DNA of 64,000 nucleotides from Bradyrhizobium jicamae. GTDB lineage: Bacteria > Pseudomonadota > Alphaproteobacteria > Rhizobiales > Xanthobacteraceae. The notes beneath the pieces are model-generated. The model was not told where the DNA came from and ran no database searches. It saw only the letters and a program-made list of their open reading frames with translations. Positions within the stretch are counted from its first letter, which is position 1. Each line of letters starts with the position of its first letter. The translations under genes and the position numbers were made by a program. Of this stretch, positions 27,508 to 35,716 are shown in pieces. The DNA lies in contig NZ_JAFCKQ010000002.1 in the NCBI RefSeq assembly GCF_018130215.1, forward strand, positions 186,001 to 250,000. Reading direction: 5' to 3'.

Positions 27508-28173
27508 CTAGTTCACCAGCACCGCGCCGTCGCAGCGGACGCCCATCACCCACGCGTCGGCCTGGCCGATGCCGACGCCCAGCATCGCAAGCACGGATGC
27601 GAGCACCTGATCGACCGGGCTGGTTACGCCGTGCAGGATTCCCGCCACCGTTGCACCCAATCCCGGAACCGGAAGCCCGAGCGGGCCGGCATTGACCGTG
27701 AGCGAGAGGTCGCCGAGCAGGCTCCCCGTCAGCGATGTGAGAAAATTGGTCGTCGTCACCGTCTTCTTTGCCAGCGACTGAATGTCGCTGTAGCTGAAGG
27801 TGACGCCGGTCGGCGCGGTGTTGCCCATGCCGGCATGGGCGAGTCCGGCGACTGTGACGCCACCGACGTTGACCAGCGTGGCCGGTGGCGGATTTGGCTT
27901 GGTCGTGAAGTTGGTCATTTCGGCAAGGGTGACGCCGCCGATCCAGGCATCGATGATCCCCGGGGTCACCCCAAGCGTCACCATCGACGTGTTCACGTTC
28001 GGGCGGCCGCACGACACCGCGTTGAGGGTCGCGGTGCCCGAGGCGACTTCGACATAAACCGGCAGGTTGATCGTCGAGACAGGGCCGCTGCCGAGAACCT
28101 GGATCGACACCAGGATCCTGGTCTGGGCGGTATGCACGCTCGCACCCTGGCTGCCCATCTCCACCCAGCCCGC
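27508..28173 (-). pseudogene. TadG-like pilus-assembly protein, C-terminal remnant
   Basis: From about 28170 leftward the minus strand reads a coherent sequence, WVEMGSQGASVHTAQTRILV through to QADAWVMGVRCDGAVLVN at the stop, which I recognise as the C-terminal portion of a bradyrhizobial TadG-type Flp pilus-assembly protein. The rest of the gene is displaced: its N-terminal part lies at 28374-28676 and the middle is missing. The frame extends right to 28233 only because it runs into a short tadE-like stretch. The locus cannot make a working TadG. Confidence 0.65.
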
Positions 28174-28233
28174 CAGATACGAGCCGAAGACGACGATGCC
28201 GAAGACGAAAGCGAGAAACAGACGATGGTACAC
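28171..28233 (-). pseudogene. TadE-like N-terminal fragment, fused in frame to the TadG remnant
   Basis: On the minus strand this stretch encodes RLFLAFVFGIVVFGSYLA, the hydrophobic N-terminal helix expected of a TadE-type pseudopilin-like protein. It is joined directly to GWVEMGSQG of the TadG remnant. The continuation expected after SYLA (a VVHGVQQLAAEA-type sequence) is found instead on the opposite strand immediately to the right, at 28228. So one edge of an inversion lies at about 28224-28228. Confidence 0.5.
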
Positions 28234-28383
28234 GGCGTTCAGCAGCTCGCCGCCGAGGCGGCGCGCTCATCGGTCGCGGGGATAACCGACACCGAACGCA
28301 ACAGCCTCGCCATGAGCTACGTCGCCGCGAACGCGTCGGCCTATCCACTGCTGGTGCCCCGGCAACCTCACGGTCAGCGATAG
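28228..28383 (+). pseudogene. TadE-like fragment on the opposite strand
   Basis: The plus strand reads VHGVQQLAAEAARSSVAG, then ITDTERNSLAMSYVAANASA and YPLL before losing sense and stopping at 28383. This is the helix following the membrane anchor of TadE-like proteins. It abuts, head to head, the minus-strand fragment at 28171-28233 that encodes the preceding anchor. No start codon or ribosome site belongs to it. It is a relic. Confidence 0.5.
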
Positions 28384-28676
28384 CTGCTCTTGCCGGTCAG
28401 GTACCGGGCGAAATAGAGCGGCGTCTGGGTGCTCAGTGTGATCCGCGCGGCATTGGCGGCGCCGACAGCCGGAGTCACGAACCTGGATTGCGGCGCGATC
28501 CCGGGGTTTGCCGGGTAGGTCCCGAGCTGGACGTTGACCAGCGCGCTGGCCGGATAATTGTTTTGCGTCACCGTCGCGGTGGCGGCATTGGTCGCATTGG
28601 TCAGGTTGCTGGCGGCGACGATCGAGGCGAGGTCCGCGGTGCTCTTCGTCTGGTGCGCAACGTTGCGGGCCTTAGA
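28374..28676 (-). pseudogene. TadG-like protein, N-proximal remnant
   Basis: The minus strand from 28676 reads KARNVAHQTKSTADLASIVA, continues through TQNNYPASALVNVQLGTYPA and ends in YFARYLTGKSSYR at a TGA near 28379. The pattern matches the early periplasmic part of TadG-like proteins. There is no membrane anchor or start: a TAA precedes the first sense codon, so the 5' end is truncated at about 28677. The tad remnants of this locus occupy 27508-28676 in all. Confidence 0.55.
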
Positions 28677-28995
28677 TTAAGGAAAACTATGAAAACGGTT
28701 CCGCGAATCAGAAGCGGTGATCGACTCGGATGGACGCACCAAGCCTGATGGGGAGCGCAGTGACCTATGAAGTGATCAAGAAATCTGATGCGTTATCCGC
28801 AGAACTACGGAGAGCTTGCCGCAAGCAGCCGCTAAATGCGGTCGGTGGTGCACCGTAACACTACGTGGTAATGCACGTCGCAATGCACATGCCGTAAATT
28901 GCGGCTAAACCAAAGTGCAACCAAATGTTAGTATAGCTCAATCACATAATATGGAGACCGCAATTGCGTCCCGTGCTGAGATTGGAGGGCTCGCG
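28677..28995. other. 319-bp region upstream of the LysR gene
   Basis: No gene is supported. The right half is AT-richer than its surroundings and contains ATGCAC at 28871-28876 and 28883-28888 (12 bp apart) plus GGTGCACC near 28847-28854; these could be regulator sites but do not form a clear operator. GGAGGG at 28984-28989 is the ribosome site of the LysR gene. Confidence 0.4.
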
Positions 28996-29883
28996 ATGCA
29001 CCGACCACGTCAATTTTTGAATATTCCGACCGAGATCGTTCGTACGGTTGTTGCCATCGCCGAAACCGGAAGCCTGTCGAAGGCGGGGGAGCGACTTGGC
29101 CTCAGCCAGCCGGCGATAAGCTCGCAAGTCAAGCGGCTGCAAAGCCTGGTGGGCGGTGCACTCTTCGTCAGGACCGCGAACGGGACCACAACCACCGAGC
29201 TCGGCAAGGTTGCGGTGCAGCAGGCACGGCGTATCCTGGAAGCGAACGATCAATTGCTCCGGCTCGGCGGAAACAATGAAGGGCCGCAACCGCTCCGGAT
29301 CGGCGTCAGCACCTTGCTCGCTGACGAGCTGATGAAGACCCAGGCCGCCGAAGATCTCACCGATACCTTCATCCACGCCGATCTGTCGCCGACCATCGTC
29401 CGCGGACTGATCGACGGCTATATCGACGTCGCCTATGTCTACAGCTTTCCGTTGATCGACACAGAGGATGATGTGACGATCGCGCAGGAAATCGAAGAGC
29501 ATTCGATGTGGGTCCGGTCACGCGACTTCGTCCTGCGGCCGGGGGCTCCGATCCCTATCCTGGCATGGCCGGGCGATGACTGGATGATCCGTACGCTCAC
29601 CAAGCACAACATCTCGTACAAGATCGTGTTCCGGTCTCCGAACCACCAGTTGCGGCTCGAGGCGGCGCGGGCCGGCTTCGGCCTGACGGCGATGCCCGAG
29701 CGGATGGTGCCCTCGTTCCTTCTTTCGGCGAAGGATTATTATCTGCCTGATCTCCCGACCCACAAGCGCCTGTTGTGCGTGCGTCAAGGCCTGGAAGGGA
29801 GCCGCGCGACGGCGCTGGTGCAGCGGCTGTCGACCCTGTTGTTCAAGGGCACAAAGCCGATGCGGCAGGTCGGCAGACTGTAA
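28996..29883 (+). CDS. LysR-family transcriptional regulator
   Basis: A 295-aa protein; GGAGGG 6 bp upstream decides the start at 28996 over in-frame codons at 28915 and 28951. The N-terminal winged helix (about residues 10-70) has the LysR pattern VVAIAETGSLSKAGERLGLSQPAISSQVKRLQ broken into its helix-turn-helix parts, and the C-terminal substrate-binding domain (about 90-290) follows. The hypervariable region includes VGGALFVRTANGTTTTELG. Its target is not evident: the flanks are the tad relic and slyX, so it may be unlinked to its regulon or control itself only. Confidence 0.85.
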   Translation: MHRPRQFLNIPTEIVRTVVAIAETGSLSKAGERLGLSQPAISSQVKRLQSLVGGALFVRTANGTTTTELGKVAVQQARRILEANDQLLRLGGNNEGPQPLRIGVSTLLADELMKTQAAEDLTDTFIHADLSPTIVRGLIDGYIDVAYVYSFPLIDTEDDVTIAQEIEEHSMWVRSRDFVLRPGAPIPILAWPGDDWMIRTLTKHNISYKIVFRSPNHQLRLEAARAGFGLTAMPERMVPSFLLSAKDYYLPDLPTHKRLLCVRQGLEGSRATALVQRLSTLLFKGTKPMRQVGRL

Positions 29884-29893
29884 GCTGCGCCGC

Positions 29894-30109
29894 TCAATAG
29901 TGCGGGGGGCGCTCGCTGGCGGCGCCCGGCGCATGTCGCTCGGCATCCTGAAGGCGCTCGCGCAATTCGGCGACCTGGCGTGTCAGCGCGTCGATCTGCT
30001 TCCATTGTGCCGTGATGGTCTGGTTCAACGTCTCGATGGTCTCGTCCTGGTAAGTCAGCCGGACTTCCAGCGCATCGATCCGTTCGCCGAGCCTGGCGAC
30101 GTCAGTCAC
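29894..30109 (-). CDS. slyX: SlyX family coiled-coil protein
   Basis: A 71-aa protein from GTG 30109. It is a coiled coil over about residues 5-50 ([33 protein letters not shown]) and ends in the family's hallmark PPHY. Function is not established for SlyX proteins. The start overlaps the trhO stop by 8 bp, so translation is coupled to trhO. It converges with the LysR gene, 10 bp apart. Confidence 0.8.
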   Translation of the reverse strand: MTDVARLGERIDALEVRLTYQDETIETLNQTITAQWKQIDALTRQVAELRERLQDAERHAPGAASERPPHY

Positions 30110-30854
30110 GGGCCGCGCCCTCGGATTTGCGCTCACGCAGGCCATGGCCGAGCGCGACACGTTCGTCGAACACAAAGCACTCGCCGCGCCAGCGGCTGTC
30201 CTGCTTCGGCGTCTCCTCGAGATATTTCAGGATGCCGCCCTTGAGGTGGTAGACCTCGGCGAAGCCGTGCGCGAGCAGGTAGGCGCTCGCCTTCTCGCAG
30301 CGGATTCCACCGGTGCAGAACATCGCGATCTTCCGGTGCCGCAGGGGATCGAGGCGCCGCGCGGCAAACTCCCTGAACTGCCCGAAGCTCGCGATGCTGG
30401 GATCGACCGCTCCCTCGAAGGTGCCCATCGCGACCTCGAAGGCGTTGCGGGTGTCGAGCACCAGCGTGTCGGGTGACGCGATCAGCGCGTTCCAGTCGGC
30501 AGCGTCGACATAGGTGCCGACCCGCCGTGTCGGGTCGACGGTGGTGTCGCCGAGCGTCACGATCTCCTTCTTCAGCCGCACCTTCAGCCGCTGGAACGGC
30601 ATCTCCACGGCTTCCGAGAATTTCAGCTCGAGGTTGTCGAGGCGGCCATCGAACAGCGGCCCGTGTCGCAACTCCGCGACGAAGGCGTCGATGCCATCGT
30701 CGGTGCCGGCGACCGTGCCGTTGATGCCCTCATGCGCCAGCAGCACGCTGCCCTTGAGGCCAAGTTCAGCGCACCGCGCGCGCAGCGGCTCGCGCAACGC
30801 GCGGAAATCCGGCAGCGCGGCGAATTGGTAGAGGGCGGCGACCTTGAGGGGCAT
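30102..30854 (-). CDS. trhO: tRNA uridine(34) hydroxylase (rhodanese family)
   Basis: A 250-aa cytoplasmic protein of the YceA/TrhO family, which installs 5-hydroxyuridine at tRNA position 34. An N-terminal ferredoxin-like domain (about residues 1-95, with [13 protein letters not shown]) is followed by a rhodanese domain with active-site loop [13 protein letters not shown] (about 180-192). It is shorter than the E. coli protein (about 350 aa) because it lacks the C-terminal extension, as is usual in alphaproteobacteria. slyX overlaps its end. The ggt gene is divergent, with 168 bp between starts. Confidence 0.88.
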   Translation of the reverse strand: MPLKVAALYQFAALPDFRALREPLRARCAELGLKGSVLLAHEGINGTVAGTDDGIDAFVAELRHGPLFDGRLDNLELKFSEAVEMPFQRLKVRLKKEIVTLGDTTVDPTRRVGTYVDAADWNALIASPDTLVLDTRNAFEVAMGTFEGAVDPSIASFGQFREFAARRLDPLRHRKIAMFCTGGIRCEKASAYLLAHGFAEVYHLKGGILKYLEETPKQDSRWRGECFVFDERVALGHGLRERKSEGAARD

Positions 30855-31022
30855 GGCCGGGGGTTTATCAGGCCGGCTGGACCTGCGAAACCCCGCGAAG
30901 CCATGCGCTATCGGGATGTTTCCTCTGGCATGCCAAGCATTGCCCTGTCAGCGATGAATGTGCCATGTACTCTCACCCGCCCCATCCGCATCAGCACATC
31001 ACGACCGAGTGAGCACTCAACT

Positions 31023-32609
31023 ATGAGGAATTTCCATTTCGCCGGCCGTTCCACGGTCCATGCCCAGAACGCGATGGTGGCGACCTCGCATCCGGAGGCG
31101 GCGCTCGTGGCCATCGAGGTGATGCGCGAGGGCGGCACGGCGGCGGACGCGGCGGTCGCGGCCTGCGCACTGCTCGGCGTCATCGAGCCGCAATCGACCG
31201 GCATCGGCGGCGACTGTTTTGCGCTGGTCCAGCCGCGGGGCGAGGGCAAGATCACGGCCTACAACGGTTCGGGCCGCGCGCCGATGGCGGCGACGGTGGA
31301 TTGGTATCTCGATCACAATATTCGCTCGGTGCCGCTGACCTCGGCGCATGCGGTCAGCATTCCCGGCGCGATCGATGCCTGGGACGTGATCCTGCGGGAT
31401 CACGGCAGGTTCGGCTTCGATCGGCTGCTGCAGCCTGCGATCAAGGCGGCCGAGGAAGGCTACGTGGTCGCCCCGCGCATCGCCTTCGACTGGAAGAATG
31501 GATTCGAGAAGCTGAAGAACGGCACCAACACGGAGCGCTATCTGCTGCCGCACGGGAAGCCGGCCGTGGCCGGTGACGTGATCCGCCAGCCCGAGCTCGG
31601 CAAGACGCTGCGCGCGATCGCGAGAGAGGGCCGCGATGCCTTCTACTCCGGCGAGATAGCGGCCGACATGGTCGAGACCTTGCGCCGGATCGGTGGCCTG
31701 CACACGCTGGAGGATTTTGCCGCGCATTCGACCGAGGCGACGGCGCCGATCGGCACATTGTACAAGGACCATGACGTCTGGCAGTGCCCGCCGAACGGTC
31801 CTGGCATCACCATGCTGGTGATGCTCAACATCCTCTCGCGCTTCGACCTGACCAGGTTCAAGCCGCTCAGCATCGAGCGCTTCCATCTGGAGGCGGAAGC
31901 CGCGCGCATCGCCTACATGATGCGCGAGCAGTACATCGGCGATCCCCAGCACGCCCATGTCGACGTCGCCGGCATCCTGTCAAGGGAATTCGCCGACGAG
32001 CACGTCAGGAACATCCGGATGGACCGGCTGCTCGATCTGCCCAACGTCGCGCCGCCGATGAACCCGTCGACGGTCTACATCACGGTGGTCGACAAGGACC
32101 GCAACGTCTGCTCCTTCATCAACTCGATCGCGCATTCCTTCGGCTCGGCGATCGTCTCCGACAAGAGCGGCATCCTGTTGCAGAACCGCGCCGGCGGTTT
32201 CCGTATCCAGCCGGGTCACCCCAATTGCATCGCGCCGGGAAAGCGCCCGCTGCATACCATCATCCCGGCGCTCGTGACCAGGAATGGCCGTGCCGTGATG
32301 CCGTTCGGCGTGATGGGCGGGCAGTATCAGCCGGTCGGCCAGACCCATGTCTTGACCAACATCCTCGATTACGGCTGCGACGTGCAGGAAGCGATCGACA
32401 TGCCGCGCGGCCTGCACTACGAGGGCGTCTACCAGCTCGAGGACAGCGTGCCGGCCGAGATCGTCGAGGGCCTGAAGAAGATCGGCCACAAGACCACCAG
32501 TGTGGTCCCGCCGCTCGGTGGCGGCCAGGCGATCTGGATCGACTGGGACAAGGGCACGTTGACCGGCGGCTCCGATCCGCGCAAGGACGGCTGCGCACTG
32601 GGTTACTGA
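31023..32609 (+). CDS. gamma-glutamyltransferase family (Ntn hydrolase)
   Basis: A 528-aa protein. The family is clear from ATSHPEAALVAIEVMREGGTAADAAVA and STGIGGDCFALV (gamma-glutamyl site in the large subunit) and from the self-cleavage point STVYITVVDKDRNVCSFINS, where the Thr after MNPS/VYI region becomes the N-terminal nucleophile. The C-terminal RPLHTIIPALV and GVMGGQYQP segments belong to the small subunit. No signal peptide is seen, so it is cytoplasmic or a homologue of the type used on gamma-glutamyl conjugates or cephalosporin-like amides. An FKBP gene follows after 33 bp. Confidence 0.85.
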   Translation: MRNFHFAGRSTVHAQNAMVATSHPEAALVAIEVMREGGTAADAAVAACALLGVIEPQSTGIGGDCFALVQPRGEGKITAYNGSGRAPMAATVDWYLDHNIRSVPLTSAHAVSIPGAIDAWDVILRDHGRFGFDRLLQPAIKAAEEGYVVAPRIAFDWKNGFEKLKNGTNTERYLLPHGKPAVAGDVIRQPELGKTLRAIAREGRDAFYSGEIAADMVETLRRIGGLHTLEDFAAHSTEATAPIGTLYKDHDVWQCPPNGPGITMLVMLNILSRFDLTRFKPLSIERFHLEAEAARIAYMMREQYIGDPQHAHVDVAGILSREFADEHVRNIRMDRLLDLPNVAPPMNPSTVYITVVDKDRNVCSFINSIAHSFGSAIVSDKSGILLQNRAGGFRIQPGHPNCIAPGKRPLHTIIPALVTRNGRAVMPFGVMGGQYQPVGQTHVLTNILDYGCDVQEAIDMPRGLHYEGVYQLEDSVPAEIVEGLKKIGHKTTSVVPPLGGGQAIWIDWDKGTLTGGSDPRKDGCALGY

Positions 32610-32642
32610 CCGACCGCCGTCAATCAAGGAGAGAGACCCCAT

Positions 32643-33101
32643 ATGCGATCGTCCCGACGCTCGATCATCAAGACCGCCCTGGCCGGCCTCGCCGCCGCCA
32701 TCTCCACGCCCGCTGTCGTCGGTACGGCAGCGGCCCAAACCGCAGGAAAGCCCATGACCACAGCTTCAGGCCTCCAGATCATCGACGGCAAGGTCGGCAC
32801 CGGCGCATCGCCGAAGCCCGGCCAGACTTGCGTGATGCACTACACCGGCTGGCTCTACGAGAACGGCCAGAAGGGCAAGAAGTTCGACTCCTCCGTCGAT
32901 CGCAACGAGCCGTTCGAATTCCCGATCGGCCAGGGCCGCGTGATCAAGGGCTGGGACGAGGGCGTCGCCACCATGAAGGTCGGCGGCAAGCGGACGCTGA
33001 TCATCCCGCCGAACCTCGGCTATGGCGCGCGCGGCGCCGGCGGCGTGATCCCGCCGAACGCCACGCTGATGTTCGACGTCGAACTGCTGGCGGTGAAGTA
33101 A
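32643..33101 (+). CDS. exported FKBP-type peptidyl-prolyl isomerase
   Basis: A 152-aa protein preceded by AAGGAGAGAG. Its N-terminus [17 protein letters not shown] resembles a twin-arginine signal, ending near AAAQT (about residue 32). The FKBP domain follows (about 40-152): [30 protein letters not shown], and [11 protein letters not shown] with [14 protein letters not shown]. It isomerises prolyl bonds in periplasmic or surface proteins. Spacing of 33 bp from ggt and 22 bp to the dehydrogenase gene suggests one transcript. Confidence 0.9.
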   Translation: MRSSRRSIIKTALAGLAAAISTPAVVGTAAAQTAGKPMTTASGLQIIDGKVGTGASPKPGQTCVMHYTGWLYENGQKGKKFDSSVDRNEPFEFPIGQGRVIKGWDEGVATMKVGGKRTLIIPPNLGYGARGAGGVIPPNATLMFDVELLAVK

Positions 33102-33123
33102 CCGCAAAGGGGGAGGCGCAGCC

Positions 33124-34113
33124 GTGAAGATCTCGATCCTCGACGATTATTTCGACACGCTGCGCACCCTCGATTGCTTCCACAAGCTCGACGGCCATGA
33201 GGTCGCGATCTGGAACGACCACGTCCAGGACGTCGAGGCGCTCGCCGAACGGCTGCGCGAAACCGATGCGCTGGTGCTGATCCGCGAGCGGACGCAGATC
33301 CGCACCCCGCTGCTCGAACGTCTGCCGAGGCTGAAGCTGATCAGCCAGCGCAGCGTCTATCCGCACATCGACATCGACACATGCACCCGGCTCGGCATCA
33401 TCGTGTCGTCAGGCCAGCACGCGGATACGCCGTCATACGCCACCGCGGAGTTCACCTGGGGCCTGATCCTCGCGGCGATGCGCGCGATCCCGCAGCAGAT
33501 GGCGGCGCTGAAGGCCGGCAAGTGGCAGATCGGTGTCGGCCACACCCTGCGCGGCAAGACGCTCGGCATCTACGGCTATGGCCGCATCGGCGCCGTGGTC
33601 GCGGGCTACGGCAAGGCGTTCGGCATGAAGGTGCTGGTCTGGGCGCGCGAGGCGGCACTGGAGAAGGCCCGCACCGACGGCTACGAGACGGCAGCCAGCA
33701 AGGCGGATTTCTTCGCGCGGTGCGACGTGCTATCGCTGCACATGCGCCTCGTCGACGCCACGCGCGGCATCGTCAAGGCGGAAGACCTCGCGCGCATGAA
33801 GGAGACGGCGCTGATCGTCAACACCAGCCGCGCGCCGCTGATCGAACCGGAAGCGCTGGTCGACGCGCTGCGGGCCGGGCGGCCCGGCATGGCCGCGGTC
33901 GACGTCTACGAGAAGGAGCCGCTGCGCGACACCTCCGATCCGCTGCTCAACATGGACAACGTCGTCTGCACCCCGCATCTCGGCTACGTTTCGCGCGATG
34001 AGTACGAGATCCAGTTCACCGACATCTTCGACCAGATCGTGGCCTATGCCGCTGGTACTCCGATCAATGTGGTCAATCCGGACGTGCTCGCCAAGTCGCG
34101 GCCGGGGATCTGA
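33124..34113 (+). CDS. D-2-hydroxyacid dehydrogenase family protein
   Basis: A 329-aa protein from GTG 33124. The NAD-binding Rossmann motif is [16 protein letters not shown] (about residues 148-163). The catalytic set of the family is present: Arg in VNTSRAPLI, Glu in VYEKEPL and His in CTPHLGYV. It reduces or oxidises a 2-keto/2-hydroxy acid of D configuration with NAD(H). Related proteins include phosphoglycerate and glyoxylate/hydroxypyruvate reductases; no ACT domain is present, so serine synthesis is unlikely. It probably shares a transcript with the FKBP gene 22 bp upstream. Confidence 0.85.
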   Translation: MKISILDDYFDTLRTLDCFHKLDGHEVAIWNDHVQDVEALAERLRETDALVLIRERTQIRTPLLERLPRLKLISQRSVYPHIDIDTCTRLGIIVSSGQHADTPSYATAEFTWGLILAAMRAIPQQMAALKAGKWQIGVGHTLRGKTLGIYGYGRIGAVVAGYGKAFGMKVLVWAREAALEKARTDGYETAASKADFFARCDVLSLHMRLVDATRGIVKAEDLARMKETALIVNTSRAPLIEPEALVDALRAGRPGMAAVDVYEKEPLRDTSDPLLNMDNVVCTPHLGYVSRDEYEIQFTDIFDQIVAYAAGTPINVVNPDVLAKSRPGI

Positions 34114-34211
34114 CCGGCGCACCGGCCCATGTTGCGGATTTTCCGCTCGCCTGCGCGGGCGCTTTTCGCTAGCGTTCCGGCCACGAAACCTGAACTCCGA
34201 AAGCAAGAACG

Positions 34212-34736
34212 ATGAGCGGTTCCCACGATCACACCCACCCACACGACCACGATCATCACCATCATGACGACGAGCGCTGGAAGCACGACGGCGTGCGCGT
34301 GATTCCCGGCAGTCAGCTTGATCCGAACGTGCCGTCGACCGCCGGCATGGACCGCAAGGCCGCGATCAATTTCGCACGTGTCGGTGCGCAGAAACTATGG
34401 GCGGGCACCGTCAGCATCAAGCCGGATGCCAAGACCGGCGCGCATCATCACGGCCATCTCGAAAGCATCATCTACGTAGTGAAGGGCAAGGCGCGGATGC
34501 GCTGGGGCGAGCGGCTGCAGTTCACTGCCGAGGCCGGCCCCGGCGATTTCATCTTCGTGCCGCCCTATGTGCCGCATCAGGAGATCAACGCCAGCCGCGA
34601 CGAGGTGCTGGAATGCGTGCTGGTGCGCTCCGACGGCGAGGCGGTTGCGATCAATCTCGACATCGAGCCGGTGGAGAAGCCGGAGACCGTGCTGTGGATC
34701 GACCCTGTGCACCGGCATCCCGACGAGAAGAAATAG
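34212..34736 (+). CDS. cupin-domain protein with histidine-rich N-terminus
   Basis: A 174-aa protein. Residues 5-19 are an almost pure His/Asp tract (HDHTHPHDHDHHHH), likely able to bind Ni, Zn or Cu. A single cupin fold follows (about 55-150): TGAHHHGHLESIIYVVKGKA gives the first metal-binding motif and PGDFIFVPPYVPHQEIN the second. The reaction is unknown; such proteins may be small dioxygenases, isomerases or metal-responsive storage proteins. It is 98 bp after the dehydrogenase and is followed by a palindromic repeat. Confidence 0.75.
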   Translation: MSGSHDHTHPHDHDHHHHDDERWKHDGVRVIPGSQLDPNVPSTAGMDRKAAINFARVGAQKLWAGTVSIKPDAKTGAHHHGHLESIIYVVKGKARMRWGERLQFTAEAGPGDFIFVPPYVPHQEINASRDEVLECVLVRSDGEAVAINLDIEPVEKPETVLWIDPVHRHPDEKK

Positions 34737-34749
34737 CAAATCCTGCAGC

Positions 34750-34832
34750 GTCATTCCGGCGCGATGCGGAGCAATCTCACGCAAAGAGCTCGGGATCCCG
34801 GGTTCACGCGGTGTGCGCGCACCCGGAATGAC
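34750..34832. repeat. palindromic repeat, family B copy 1
   Basis: The element opens with GTCATTCCGGCGCGATGCGG and closes with ACCCGGAATGAC, which pair. It starts 13 bp after the cupin stop. Copies 2 and 3 lie at 35618-35709 and 38515-38593. Confidence 0.75.
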
Positions 34833-34853
34833 CGCGCAAAAGGGGAGGCTTCC

Positions 34854-35591
34854 ATGTCACTCGTTCGCTACGAGAGCGCCGGCCATGTCGCGACCATCAC
34901 GATGGCGCGCAGCGACAGGCACAATGCGCTCAACAACGCGCTGTGCACCGGGCTGCGCGACGCCTGGCTGCGCTTCCGCGACAGCGATGATCGCGTCGCG
35001 GTGCTGGCCTCGTCGGAAGAGCAGTATTTTTCCGTCGGTGCCGACGTCGGTGACCTCCCCGCCAACATGTGGCACGCCGTGCCGGGCCTGGGTGTGGAAC
35101 TGGACAAGCCGGTGATTGCCGCGACCTCCGGCTGGGTCGTGGGCGGAGCCTTCGTGTTGGTCCAGATGGCCGATCTCTGCGTTGCGTCGGAGACGACGCG
35201 GTTCATCTATCCCGAGGGAAAAGTCGGCACCACGGCGGGCGGCGTCTCGTCGGTGATGGCGCGGATGCCGCACAAGATCGCCATGGAATTCTTGCTGGTC
35301 GGCGAAGAAATGCGGGCAGATCGGGCCTTCCAGATCGGTTTCGTCAACAAGATCGCGCCGAAAGGCCAACACGTCGCAATGGCGCAGGAGATGGCGGCGA
35401 AAATCGCCGGCAACGCGCCGCTGGTGGTCCGCGCGCTGAAGAAGCTCGCCCGCGAGGCGATGCCGAAGGGGCCACTGGAGACGGTCGCCGACGTCCGGCG
35501 GCTGCTCGACGAAGTCCGGGACAGCGAAGATCTCAAGGAAGGCGTCAAGGCGTTCAGCGAGAAGCGCAGGCCGAGATTTACGGGGAAATAG
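34854..35591 (+). CDS. enoyl-CoA hydratase/isomerase family protein with both catalytic Glu
   Basis: A 245-aa protein; GGGGAGG at 34840-34846 gives the start. The crotonase fold has SVGADVGDL and GWVVGGAFVLVQMADL for the oxyanion hole. Unlike the crotonase at 4549-5361, both glutamates align with rat enoyl-CoA hydratase: YPEGKVG (E144 position) and IAMEFLLVG (E164 position). So hydration of an enoyl-CoA is plausible. The N-terminal loop is short. It lies between two copies of palindromic repeat B and converges with the amidohydrolase gene. Its substrate is not known. Confidence 0.82.
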   Translation: MSLVRYESAGHVATITMARSDRHNALNNALCTGLRDAWLRFRDSDDRVAVLASSEEQYFSVGADVGDLPANMWHAVPGLGVELDKPVIAATSGWVVGGAFVLVQMADLCVASETTRFIYPEGKVGTTAGGVSSVMARMPHKIAMEFLLVGEEMRADRAFQIGFVNKIAPKGQHVAMAQEMAAKIAGNAPLVVRALKKLAREAMPKGPLETVADVRRLLDEVRDSEDLKEGVKAFSEKRRPRFTGK

Positions 35592-35617
35592 AGCCAGAAG
35601 CTGCTCTCGCGACAATC

Positions 35618-35709
35618 GTCATTCCGGGGCGATGCGCGGCATCGAGCCCGGAATCTCGCACAACAATTTCGAGATTCCGGGTTCTCGCTTCGCGAGCCCC
35701 GGAATGACG
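35618..35709. repeat. palindromic repeat, family B copy 2
   Basis: The outer arms GTCATTCCGGGGCGATGCGC and GAGCCCCGGAATGAC pair, and an inner pair, CCCGGAATCTCG with CGAGATTCCGGG, forms a second stem. It starts 26 bp after the crotonase stop and ends 8 bp before the stop of the convergent amidohydrolase gene, so it may serve as a two-way 3' element. Confidence 0.8.
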
Positions 35710-35716
35710 GGTGTGG

